19,511 bases of DNA, from contig JAILEL010000298.1 of NCBI GenBank assembly GCA_024687845.1, forward strand, positions 1 through 19,511. The letters run 5' to 3'. Under the pieces are notes generated by a model. It had not been told where the DNA came from. It worked only from the letters and a program-made list of their open reading frames with translations, and did no database searches. This stretch comes from Eubacterium sp. (GTDB lineage Bacteria > Bacillota_A > Clostridia > Lachnospirales > Lachnospiraceae). This document shows positions 6,622-14,077 of this stretch, one piece after another (the first letter of the stretch is position 1; each line of letters starts with the position of its first letter). The position numbers and the translations under genes were made by a program.

Positions 6622-8639
6622 AAAAGATAGTTATTTTTTCTGGAACAACTGAAGGAAGAACTCTGTCAGACAGACTGACTGAAGAGAAAATATCTCATAT
6701 CGTTTTGGTTGCCAGTGAATATGGCAAAGAAATGATGGAAGAAACTCCATTTGCCGAGATACATGTCGGACGAATGAACTCCGATGAGATGATAGATTTT
6801 CTGAATGAACAAGGAATATCTGATAATGATATAGTTATTGATGCAACCCATCCTTTTGCAACAGAGGTTACATCGAATATTAAAGCAGCGGCAGATGCTG
6901 TCGGCGTTAGATTGATACGTGTGATCAGAGAAGCTGAAAGCAATCTTCCGGAAAATGCCTTGAAGTATTCAGGCATAACGGATTTGGCGAAGGAAATTGA
7001 TAAGACTTCCGGAAATATACTTCTCACAACTGGAAGCAAAGAACTAAGTCAGTACTGCGAAAATATTTCTAAAGAAACTAAAGACAGAACTTATGTAAGA
7101 GTGCTTCCTTCTGAAGAAAGCTTTAAGATATGTGAAAAAGAAGAGATAGAATCTAATCATATAATTGCTATGCATGGTCCATTTAGCAGAGAACTAAATG
7201 AAGCTATAATAAGACAGTATGATATAAAGCATCTGATAACTAAGGAGAGCGGGGCAGCTGGTGGATATTTAGAGAAGGCAGCTGCAGCTATGAATACCGG
7301 TGCTCAGCTGCATGTCATAGAAAGACCTTATAGGGAAGAGGGAGTAAGTGTTGAGGAAGCCTACAAGATTATTACGGGTAGGGGTTTTTCTGACCCTGCT
7401 GTGACTCAGCCCTGCGAGAATGAACGTATAGCCATTTCTCTTGTCGGTATTGGAATGGGTGATGAAAGCTCCATGACCACCACTGCAAAGGATATTATAG
7501 ATAAGGCTGATGCTGTCTTTGGAGCTGAAAGATTACTAAAAAATATATCGAATCCTAAGAAGTACGAGATGTATCTTTCAAAGGATATTATCCCTGTTCT
7601 GGAAAAAGAAGGCATAAGCAATGCAGTGATTGCATTTTCCGGAGATACTGGATTTTACAGTGGCGCAAAGAAGATGCTTCAGGCTCTAAAGGACTGGCAC
7701 AGTGATATAGATATCAAGGTGATTCCGGGAATATCTTCATTTGTATATCTGGCCGCAAAGCTGGGAGAGAGCTATGATGATGCGTGTCTTTTCAGCCTTC
7801 ATGGAAAAAACAATGAAAAGGATATTAATAATCTTGCATATAAAGCAAAGTACAACGATAAGATATTTGCTCTTCTGTCGGGAGCGGAAGATGTATCAGC
7901 GATTGCGAAGACATTTATCAATCAGGACATAGATGGCAAAATATATGTGGGAATGAACCTCTCTTATAAGAATGAAAGGATAGTTGAATTATCGTTAGAA
8001 GAGGCTGCTAAGTTCGAAGAAAAGGGCATAGCAACAGTTATGATTAAAAACCTGAGGCCGCTTAAAAGACCGCTTGTTAATGTAAAAAAGGACAGTGATT
8101 TTATAAGAGATAATGTTCCAATGACCAAGGAATGCATACGCCATGAGAGTATAATCAGACTTGGACTAAGAACGGGCGATACATTTTATGATATTGGGGG
8201 TGGAACAGGCTCTGTTGCAATAGAAGCCGCATCACTGGATCCGGAGCTTAAGGTTTATTCATTTGAAAAGAAGAGGGAAGCAGCTCTGCTGATACATAAG
8301 AATATTGAAAAAGCAAATCTAAGTAATGTAACTGTTATCGAAGGCAGTGCAGAAGAAAAACTGGATGATATGCCTAAACCTGACTGTGTATTCATAGGTG
8401 GAAGCGGCGGAAAGCTGGGAGAGATTATAAGCATACTTCATTCAAAGGGCAGCGGCATCAGATTTGTAATAAATGCAGTCAGCCTTGAAACCATGGAAGA
8501 GGTGAGAGATGTTATCAGGAATTACAAACCGGATGATGAGGAGACGGTAATGATATCAGTAAGTGATGTGAAAAAAATAGGTGCACATCATATGCTTCAA
8601 GGTCAGAATCCGATATGGATTTGCTCCTTTACCCTTTAA
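6618..8639 (+). CDS. cbiJ-cbiE-cbiT: CbiJ-CbiE-CbiT fusion: cobalt-precorrin-6A reductase plus C5/C15 methylation and decarboxylation
   Basis: One 673-residue protein carries three consecutive pathway enzymes. Residues 1 to about 255 are CbiJ, an NAD(P)H-dependent reductase of cobalt-precorrin-6A, with FSGTTEGR at 7-14, a VGRM motif at 50-53, and DATHPFA at 75-81. Residues about 270-475 are CbiE, a tetrapyrrole methylase with SLVGIGMGDESSMT near 274-287, SGDTGFYSGA at 341-350 and VIPGISSFVYLAAKLG at 368-383. Residues about 478-673 are CbiT, a Rossmann methyltransferase that also decarboxylates, with NVPMTKECIRHESI near 499-512, the SAM motif YDIGGGTGSVAIEAA at 524-538 and VFIGGSGG at 591-598. 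CbiE-CbiT fusion (CobL-like) is common; adding CbiJ in front is less so. No frameshift or stop interrupts the linkers. The start overlaps cbiH by 4 nt. Confidence 0.92.
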   Translation: MKKIVIFSGTTEGRTLSDRLTEEKISHIVLVASEYGKEMMEETPFAEIHVGRMNSDEMIDFLNEQGISDNDIVIDATHPFATEVTSNIKAAADAVGVRLIRVIREAESNLPENALKYSGITDLAKEIDKTSGNILLTTGSKELSQYCENISKETKDRTYVRVLPSEESFKICEKEEIESNHIIAMHGPFSRELNEAIIRQYDIKHLITKESGAAGGYLEKAAAAMNTGAQLHVIERPYREEGVSVEEAYKIITGRGFSDPAVTQPCENERIAISLVGIGMGDESSMTTTAKDIIDKADAVFGAERLLKNISNPKKYEMYLSKDIIPVLEKEGISNAVIAFSGDTGFYSGAKKMLQALKDWHSDIDIKVIPGISSFVYLAAKLGESYDDACLFSLHGKNNEKDINNLAYKAKYNDKIFALLSGAEDVSAIAKTFINQDIDGKIYVGMNLSYKNERIVELSLEEAAKFEEKGIATVMIKNLRPLKRPLVNVKKDSDFIRDNVPMTKECIRHESIIRLGLRTGDTFYDIGGGTGSVAIEAASLDPELKVYSFEKKREAALLIHKNIEKANLSNVTVIEGSAEEKLDDMPKPDCVFIGGSGGKLGEIISILHSKGSGIRFVINAVSLETMEEVRDVIRNYKPDDEETVMISVSDVKKIGAHHMLQGQNPIWICSFTL

Positions 8640-8701
8640 GCTGTATCCGTATGACATAAGAGACTTAATAAAGCATAAATATGACGGAAAGGAAAGCCTG
8701 A

Positions 8702-10168
8702 ATGAGTGATATTATCTCAAAAAGAATTATGATTGCAGCTCCTCGTAGTGGCAGTGGGAAAACAACCATCACATGTGCATTGCTTGAAACGCTAAAAGAG
8801 AGGGGGCTTGATCCTGTATCTTTTAAAGTAGGACCCGATTATATTGACCCTATGTTTCATAAAAAGATACTGGAAATAGATAGCAGAAATCTTGATGTAT
8901 ATTTTTCGGAGTCAGATGGTATTAGGAATATAATGTCTGAAATAGGAGACAGATTCGCTGTGATTGAAGGTGTAATGGGACTGTATGATGGAACAAACGT
9001 TGATGGGACATATGGATCCAGTTATGAGGTTGCGGCGGTTGTACAGGCTCCGATAGTACTTGTGATAGATGCTTCTGGTGTCGGGCGAACAGTTATTTCC
9101 CTGATAAAGGGAATGATCCTTGATGATATAAATCATCTGATAAAAGGAATTATTCTGAATAAAATAAATGAGAACTTTTACGAGAAATTAAAGCCTGTTC
9201 TTGAAGAAGAACTTATGAAGATACGGGAAGATATAAAGCTGCTTGGATTTTTCCCGAAGAACTTGTCTGTCAGTATTGGCAGCAGACATTTAGGACTCAA
9301 GCTTCCGAATGAAATAGATGATATAAAAGAAAAAATCTCAGTTGCAGCAGAAACACTGGAAAAAAATGTTGATATACCGTCACTCATATCTATCATGAGC
9401 GGGGCAGACGTAGTTAAGCTTGGCGATGCAGAAGACGATAATTATTTAAGAGACAAAACCTCGGATGGAATAGCAGCAAGAGATAAAAATATGCTGGGAT
9501 TAACGCTTGCAGTTGCAATGGACGAAGCATTCTGTTTTTATTATAAGGATAATCTGGAACTGTTTGAAAAGTATGGAGTCAGACTTAAGTTCTTTTCTCC
9601 TTTGGCTGATGAAAAGCTTCCGGATGACTGTGATGGAATACTGCTTGGTGGAGGGTATCCTGAGAATTATCTAGAAAACTTAAGTCAAAATAAGATTATG
9701 CTTGCGTCAATCAAAAATGCATTGGACAGGGGTGTGCCAAGTCTTGCAGAATGTGGTGGATTCATGTATCTTCATAAGTGGGTAACTGATAAAACAGGGA
9801 AAACTTTTGAAATGGTGGGTAGTGTTGATGGAGAATGCCATTATGAAGGTCATCTTGTGAGATTTGGATATATGGAAATTGAAGCGTTCAATCAACCATC
9901 AGAAGAATTGCATAATTCCCGAAATAAAGATGCATTGCCTGAGAGCCTGGTTGGAATGAGGGGCCATGAATTCCATTATTTCGACAGTTCAATAAATGGA
10001 GATCTATTTGTTGCAAGCAAACCAAATAAAGAAAAAAAATGGAAATGCATGATAATGCAAAATAACGGTATATGGGGATTTCCACATTTTTATTATAATT
10101 CAAATACGGAGTTTATTAAGCTTTTTATAGATAGAATGAAAGAGGTAAAGAATGGAAAATTCAAGTAG
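8702..10168 (+). CDS. cbiA: Cobyrinate a,c-diamide synthase
   Basis: CbiA amidates the a and c side chains of cobyrinate using glutamine and ATP. At 488 residues it is of normal length. The N-terminal synthetase domain shows a P-loop, APRSGSGKTT at 13-22, then FKVGPDYIDPMFH at 41-53 and VIEGVMGLYDG at 87-97. The C-terminal class I glutamine amidotransferase domain shows GILLGGGYPE near 312-321, the nucleophile Cys351 in LAECGGFMYL, GHEFHYF at 421-427 and the catalytic His462 in WGFPHFYYNS. The ribosome site is GGAAAGGAAAG before the ATG at 8702, 62 nt after the preceding stop. Its 3' end overlaps the next small gene by 17 nt. CobB of the aerobic pathway is the homologue, but the cbi context favours CbiA. 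Confidence 0.94.
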   Translation: MSDIISKRIMIAAPRSGSGKTTITCALLETLKERGLDPVSFKVGPDYIDPMFHKKILEIDSRNLDVYFSESDGIRNIMSEIGDRFAVIEGVMGLYDGTNVDGTYGSSYEVAAVVQAPIVLVIDASGVGRTVISLIKGMILDDINHLIKGIILNKINENFYEKLKPVLEEELMKIREDIKLLGFFPKNLSVSIGSRHLGLKLPNEIDDIKEKISVAAETLEKNVDIPSLISIMSGADVVKLGDAEDDNYLRDKTSDGIAARDKNMLGLTLAVAMDEAFCFYYKDNLELFEKYGVRLKFFSPLADEKLPDDCDGILLGGGYPENYLENLSQNKIMLASIKNALDRGVPSLAECGGFMYLHKWVTDKTGKTFEMVGSVDGECHYEGHLVRFGYMEIEAFNQPSEELHNSRNKDALPESLVGMRGHEFHYFDSSINGDLFVASKPNKEKKWKCMIMQNNGIWGFPHFYYNSNTEFIKLFIDRMKEVKNGKFK

Positions 10169-10397
10169 ATTCTTTGCAAATAAGGAATGTGAATACTATC
10201 CTTGCCATAAAAGCGATGGTGATATCAACTGCCTTTTTTGTTTCTGCCCACTCTATAACATGGAGTGCCCCGGAAACTACAAGATGGTTGATAAGGGAGA
10301 AAAAAAGATAAAAAGCTGTATAGATTGTACATTCCCACATGAGCCGGAAAACTATGATGTTGTGATAGCACTATTAAAGGAGCTGAAAAATAGCTGA
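10152..10397 (+). CDS. Cysteine-rich small zinc-finger-like protein of the cobalamin operon
   Basis: An 81-residue protein with eight cysteines (13, 18, 27, 30, 32, 39, 56, 59) and several histidines, including a CLFCFC-x6-C core and a CIDC-x3-H pair. This looks like the zf-like 'cysteine-rich small domain' family, members of which I recall sitting beside or fused to cobalamin genes; the biochemical function is unknown to me. The start ATG at 10152 lies inside the end of cbiA and is preceded by AGAGG within the cbiA coding sequence, so translation is coupled to cbiA. A role in holding metal or an Fe-S cluster for corrin synthesis is speculation. It is not an RNA or a chance frame: its codon use matches its neighbours and the Cys spacing is patterned. 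Confidence 0.75.
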   Translation: MENSSRFFANKECEYYPCHKSDGDINCLFCFCPLYNMECPGNYKMVDKGEKKIKSCIDCTFPHEPENYDVVIALLKELKNS

Positions 10398-10419
10398 TTA
10401 TTGAAGGGAAATTGTTGTT

Positions 10420-10854
10420 ATGGAGAATGTGAAAATGTTTCAGGTTTCAACAATACAAGCTCTTATGCTGGGATATTCCCGTTCTGTGATTACAGTTTCA
10501 GAATTACTTAAACATGGTAATATCGGACTTGGAACATTTGAAGATGTTGATGGTGAAATGATCTGTTTGGACGAAATATGTTACAGGGCAACGGAGAATG
10601 GAACACTTGTCTGTGTATATTTTCCTGATTATATGGATGGAATCAATGCTGCTGGCTGGCATCTTCATTTTGTATCAGAAGATAGAAAGCAAGGCGGACA
10701 TGTGTTCGAGATTTCTATGAAGAGGGGAACCGGAATTTTAGATAAAATAAATTCTATTGAGATAAAGCTTCCCGAGGAACCTGTATTTGATACATATTCT
10801 CTCAAGAGTGCATCAAATAATGATATAAAACAAGTGGAACAAGGAAAGGCATAA
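10420..10854 (+). CDS. Acetolactate-decarboxylase-like protein lacking its central segment
   Basis: 144 residues that line up with both ends of alpha-acetolactate decarboxylase (normally about 235-260 residues, making acetoin from acetolactate). The N-terminal part, QVSTIQALM through LLKHGNIGLGTFEDVDGE (8-46), matches the family start, including GLGTF and the DGE acid. The C-terminal part, YFPDYMDGINAAGWHLHF (67-84) and GGHVFE, keeps the three expected metal ligands, His81, His83 and His94. Between about residues 57 and 62 roughly 95 family residues are absent, including the PFA...F block and the conserved arginine region I recall as catalytic. The frame is intact, with GAAGGG before the ATG at 10420. 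It follows the cysteine-rich gene by 22 nt, so it is probably cotranscribed with the cobalamin genes. It may be inactive, or a minimal metal-binding derivative. Confidence 0.75.
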   Translation: MENVKMFQVSTIQALMLGYSRSVITVSELLKHGNIGLGTFEDVDGEMICLDEICYRATENGTLVCVYFPDYMDGINAAGWHLHFVSEDRKQGGHVFEISMKRGTGILDKINSIEIKLPEEPVFDTYSLKSASNNDIKQVEQGKA

Positions 10855-10870
10855 ATATAGGTATAATTTT

Positions 10871-13192
10871 ATGAAAAACATTAAGAAAAAAATAAAGAAG
10901 TTCATCGCTGGCGGTATGGCGGCGGTAATGACTCTTGGCGGTGCCATACTGATGCCGGGAAAGGAAGCTGATACTGTTTATGCTGGCAAGATAAAGTCTG
11001 TCAAGATAAATGCAACGACTTTTCCTGACGATAACTTCAGAGCATATGTTTCAAGTGCATTTGACAGTGATGGAAATGGTGCCTTAGATTCAGATGAAAT
11101 TCTGGTTGCAAGAAATATCTGGTGTAATAATATGAATATAAAGTCTTTGAAGGGTATTGAATACCTTGTGGAACTGAGGGGACTTTATTGTACGGATAAC
11201 CAGATAAAAACACTTGATCTCAGCCAAAACCAGGAAATTACAGGTGTATGGTGTTCTGATAATCTTTTCACATCTTTGGATTTTTCATCAACTCCAACAT
11301 TAGAGTGGGTATACTGCTTTAATTGTCCTAATCTGAAAAAGCTGAATGTTTCCGAAAACCCGGAACTGTCATATCTTGAATGTAATTCTACCCCTATAGG
11401 AACATTGGATGTAACTCATAATCCTAAGCTGGAGCATCTTACATGTGGAGACTGCGGACTTAAAACACTTGATGTCAGCAAAAATCCTAATCTGCAGCAT
11501 CTGGATGCATTCAGAAACAAACTTAAGAGGCTTGATGTGACGAAATGCCCTAAGATGAAAAGACTGGATATCTGGGATAATCCTGGACTTGGAAGTATTG
11601 ATGTCAGCAAATGTCCGGGGCTTCAGTATTATAATTGTGCTAACAACAAGGCTAAAAAGGTGGATGTAAGTAACAATCCCGAACTTACTAAGCTTATTTG
11701 CAGCTATAACCGTAGTTACCTGAAGGAATTAGATGTTTCAAACAATCCTAAACTTGTATACCTGGACTGTGCATGTAATGAGATAAGCAAGCTGGATATT
11801 TCTAAAAACAAGTATCTATATTTCCTGCAGGCATTTACAAATACTTTTACCAAAATAAATATTGGTGATAATCCTTTCCTTGTAAAAACCTATAAGGAAG
11901 GCGTGAAGAAGGCTGAATATCAGACCTGCAAAGGACACTCCTGGACTATTGACTATGGTGGAGATACCTCTACTGGTGGGGATAATATTTATTTCCTTTG
12001 TGTTGATGATGTGGTTAAGATCAGCACAACCTCCAGTAGTAAAAAGTCTTTAAATGACGAAACAAACAGGCCTGGTGATGAGGATAACATACCAGCAGCA
12101 GACCAGAGACTAACCCGTGAAATGGCTGTGCAGACTTTGTACATAATGGCAGGATGCCCTGATGTCAGCGGACTTAAGAGCAGATTTAAGGATGTGAAGA
12201 AGGGTGCATGGTATGAAAATGCTATTCTCTGGGGAGAAGAAAATGCCATATGTATGGGCTATCCATATGTTTCATCTGACAATTTTGGCGTTGGAAAATG
12301 TATTCAGACACAGGACGCATTATTCATGCTGATGCGTTATTCAGAATATAAGAAATATAAAAGAGATATAGACTTCGGAAGAAGTGATGACTTTATAGAT
12401 TATTTTGATGTGGATTATTATGCATGGGAGGCTGTCTGCTGGGCAGCTACAATAAATATATTCAACGGTAAGGGAGCAACGGACGCACCTAAATCTGAGA
12501 GAAGGATAGACCCTCACGGAAAGGTTACACGTTCAGAATTCAAAACCTTAATTAAAGAAATGCTTGAGGTTAATGATGTTTCTAATGTCAAAATCATGAT
12601 ACCGGAAAAATCTTATCTTCCAGCAGTGGCTGTTAAAAAAGATGGAATAGGAACTATATCAGCAGATGGAAAAACCCTTACAGATACTGATGGAGGAAAG
12701 TATTCAATATCAGAAAATCTGAAGAATGATAAGCTCGTAAAAAATGCGAAGATTGCAGACAAAAAGTCAGGTGGTAAATACAAAATAACCAAGGTTACTA
12801 AGAAGGGCGGAAAGGTTACTGGTGGAACTGTTACTTACGTGAAGCCATATAACAAAAAATGTAAGTCAGCTACTGTCAGCAGCACTGTAAAACTTGGCGG
12901 AGCTACATTTAAGGTTACAGCAATCTCGGACAAGGCTTTCATGGGTTGCAAATCCCTATCCAAGGTAACAATAGGCAAAAATGTAAATAAGATCGGTGCG
13001 AATGCATTTTCCGGAGATGCGAAGCTTGTCAGACTTACAATTAAAACAACTAAGCTGAATTCAAAAAATGTAGGAAAGAATGCAATAAAGGGTACTTCTA
13101 AGAAGCTTATAATAACCGTTCCAAAGAAGAATAAAAAATCATATTCAGAGTTTTTTAAGTCAAAAGGAAATAAAAATGTTACCGTAAAATAA
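10871..13192 (+). CDS. Secreted leucine-rich-repeat protein with SLH-like and LRR_5-type regions
   Basis: 773 residues, predicted exported: a Lys-rich N-terminus, a hydrophobic core at 11-29 and a likely signal-peptidase site after VYA (38). Then a DSDGNGALDSDE calcium-loop-like segment (65-76), followed by about 11 short repeats over 90-340 of the form L..LDVS.NP.L..L.C..N, with unusually regular cysteines. Residues about 412-565 resemble three weak SLH modules (LTREMAVQTLYIMAG, FKDVKKGAWYENAILWGEENAICMGY, VTRSEFKTLIKEML). The Lys-rich C-terminus (630-773) contains AFMGCKSLSKVTIGKNVNKIGANAF, typical of LRR_5 surface proteins. It begins 16 nt after the acetolactate-decarboxylase-like gene with only a weak ribosome site, so it may share that transcript. 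Surface adhesion or cell-wall attachment is the likely role; the ligand is unknown. Confidence 0.7.
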   Translation: MKNIKKKIKKFIAGGMAAVMTLGGAILMPGKEADTVYAGKIKSVKINATTFPDDNFRAYVSSAFDSDGNGALDSDEILVARNIWCNNMNIKSLKGIEYLVELRGLYCTDNQIKTLDLSQNQEITGVWCSDNLFTSLDFSSTPTLEWVYCFNCPNLKKLNVSENPELSYLECNSTPIGTLDVTHNPKLEHLTCGDCGLKTLDVSKNPNLQHLDAFRNKLKRLDVTKCPKMKRLDIWDNPGLGSIDVSKCPGLQYYNCANNKAKKVDVSNNPELTKLICSYNRSYLKELDVSNNPKLVYLDCACNEISKLDISKNKYLYFLQAFTNTFTKINIGDNPFLVKTYKEGVKKAEYQTCKGHSWTIDYGGDTSTGGDNIYFLCVDDVVKISTTSSSKKSLNDETNRPGDEDNIPAADQRLTREMAVQTLYIMAGCPDVSGLKSRFKDVKKGAWYENAILWGEENAICMGYPYVSSDNFGVGKCIQTQDALFMLMRYSEYKKYKRDIDFGRSDDFIDYFDVDYYAWEAVCWAATINIFNGKGATDAPKSERRIDPHGKVTRSEFKTLIKEMLEVNDVSNVKIMIPEKSYLPAVAVKKDGIGTISADGKTLTDTDGGKYSISENLKNDKLVKNAKIADKKSGGKYKITKVTKKGGKVTGGTVTYVKPYNKKCKSATVSSTVKLGGATFKVTAISDKAFMGCKSLSKVTIGKNVNKIGANAFSGDAKLVRLTIKTTKLNSKNVGKNAIKGTSKKLIITVPKKNKKSYSEFFKSKGNKNVTVK

Positions 13193-13255
13193 GGTCATTT
13201 TATCGGCAAAAATGCATGCTTTATTTCGTTAACTTTTTTAACAATTTTACTTTTT

Positions 13256-13281
13256 AAAACTATACACTTTATACAGTTTTT
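13256..13281 (+). terminator. Weak terminator-like hairpin
   Basis: AAAACT (13256-13261) pairs with AGTTTT (13275-13280), followed by a T. The stem is short and AT-only apart from one pair, so this is only a possible end for the transcript leaving the LRR gene. No better hairpin is seen in the 182-bp gap. Confidence 0.25.
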
Positions 13282-13294
13282 GTAGAAAACCGTA

Positions 13295-13323
13295 TGGACA
13301 CTTGTGCATTATTATGATAAAAT
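13295..13323 (+). promoter_or_regulatory. terY: Promoter of the ter operon
   Basis: TGGACA (13295-13300, one mismatch to TTGACA) lies 17 nt from TAAAAT (13318-13323), which is preceded by TGA as an extended -10. It would start transcription near 13330, about 70 nt before the terY ATG at 13402. The leader holds a five-codon ATG frame at 13371-13388 (MSDEE) just before the ribosome site. Confidence 0.5.
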
Positions 13324-13401
13324 TAGCGATAGTTTTTAAGGTTTTGTAAGTATTTTATATTACATTTAAAATGAGTGACGAAGAATAAAGGGGGTTGTAA
13401 T

Positions 13402-14049
13402 ATGTCTGATTTTTCACGAAGACTACCGGTTTACCTGTTAATTGACTGTTCAGGTTCTATGATGGGTGAGCCTATTGAGGCTGTTAAGCAGGGGATTAAG
13501 GCACTTCTCTCTGAATTAAGAGGTGATCCTCAGGCGCTTGAGACAGCATACTTATCTGTTATCACATTTGATAGCACTGCAAGGCAGGTTACACCACTTA
13601 CTGAGCTGATGCTTTTTAAAGAACCAGAGATTTCTGTTGGTGGAGCTACCGCACTTGGTGGTGCTTTGAATCTCCTGATTGATTGTATTGATAGAGAAGT
13701 TCGTAAATCTACTGAGACTCAGAAGGGTGACTGGCGTCCGCTGGTATTCATTCTTACAGATGGATCACCTTCGGATACAGCTGCATTTAACGAAGGGGTC
13801 AGAAAGATAAGATCTGCTAAGGTTGCAAATGTTATAGCATGTGCAGCTGGTTCAAATGCAGATACAGCTCATCTGAAGCAGATAACAGATAATGTTTTGA
13901 TGATGAATACACTTTCAGCTGGCGATATGGCACAGTTCTTTGCGTGGGTATCTGGTTCAATCAAGATGTCTTCTAAGAAGATTGATGCTAAACCAGGTGG
14001 AGAGATTGAACTTCCACCACCACCACAAGGATTTGTTATTGTTCCCTAA
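13402..14049 (+). CDS. terY: TerY-type von Willebrand factor A protein
   Basis: A 215-residue vWA-domain protein. The metal-ion-dependent adhesion site is complete: DCSGSMMG (D15, S17, S19), GGATALGGAL with T83, and LTDGSPSD with D120. A GTG at 13375 would add nine residues, but the strong ribosome site AAAGGGGG at 13387-13394 sits inside that extension and 7 nt before the ATG at 13402, so I place the start there. TerY proteins are cytosolic (no signal peptide here) and recur beside a PP2C phosphatase and a protein kinase in tellurite/phage-stress ter loci, as they do here. The protein ends in a Pro-rich PPPPQGF tail, possibly a docking segment. The next gene starts 28 nt later. It probably scaffolds the phospho-signalling partners, from family context rather than direct evidence. 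Confidence 0.85.
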   Translation: MSDFSRRLPVYLLIDCSGSMMGEPIEAVKQGIKALLSELRGDPQALETAYLSVITFDSTARQVTPLTELMLFKEPEISVGGATALGGALNLLIDCIDREVRKSTETQKGDWRPLVFILTDGSPSDTAAFNEGVRKIRSAKVANVIACAAGSNADTAHLKQITDNVLMMNTLSAGDMAQFFAWVSGSIKMSSKKIDAKPGGEIELPPPPQGFVIVP

Positions 14050-14077
14050 GTGATATCATTTATAAAGGAGAACATAT

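Noticed and set aside
7741..7932. 63-codon plus-strand frame within the CbiE region
   Set aside because: It is in a different frame from the fusion gene, has no family signature and sits on conserved CbiE coding sequence.
10862..10867. TATAAT just before the LRR gene start
   Set aside because: It is only 3 nt from the ATG with no -35 at proper distance, so it cannot serve as that gene's promoter in the usual way.
13375..13401. GTG start giving a nine-residue longer TerY
   Set aside because: The strong ribosome site AAAGGGGG falls inside this extension and is correctly spaced for the ATG at 13402; the extra residues match nothing in the family.
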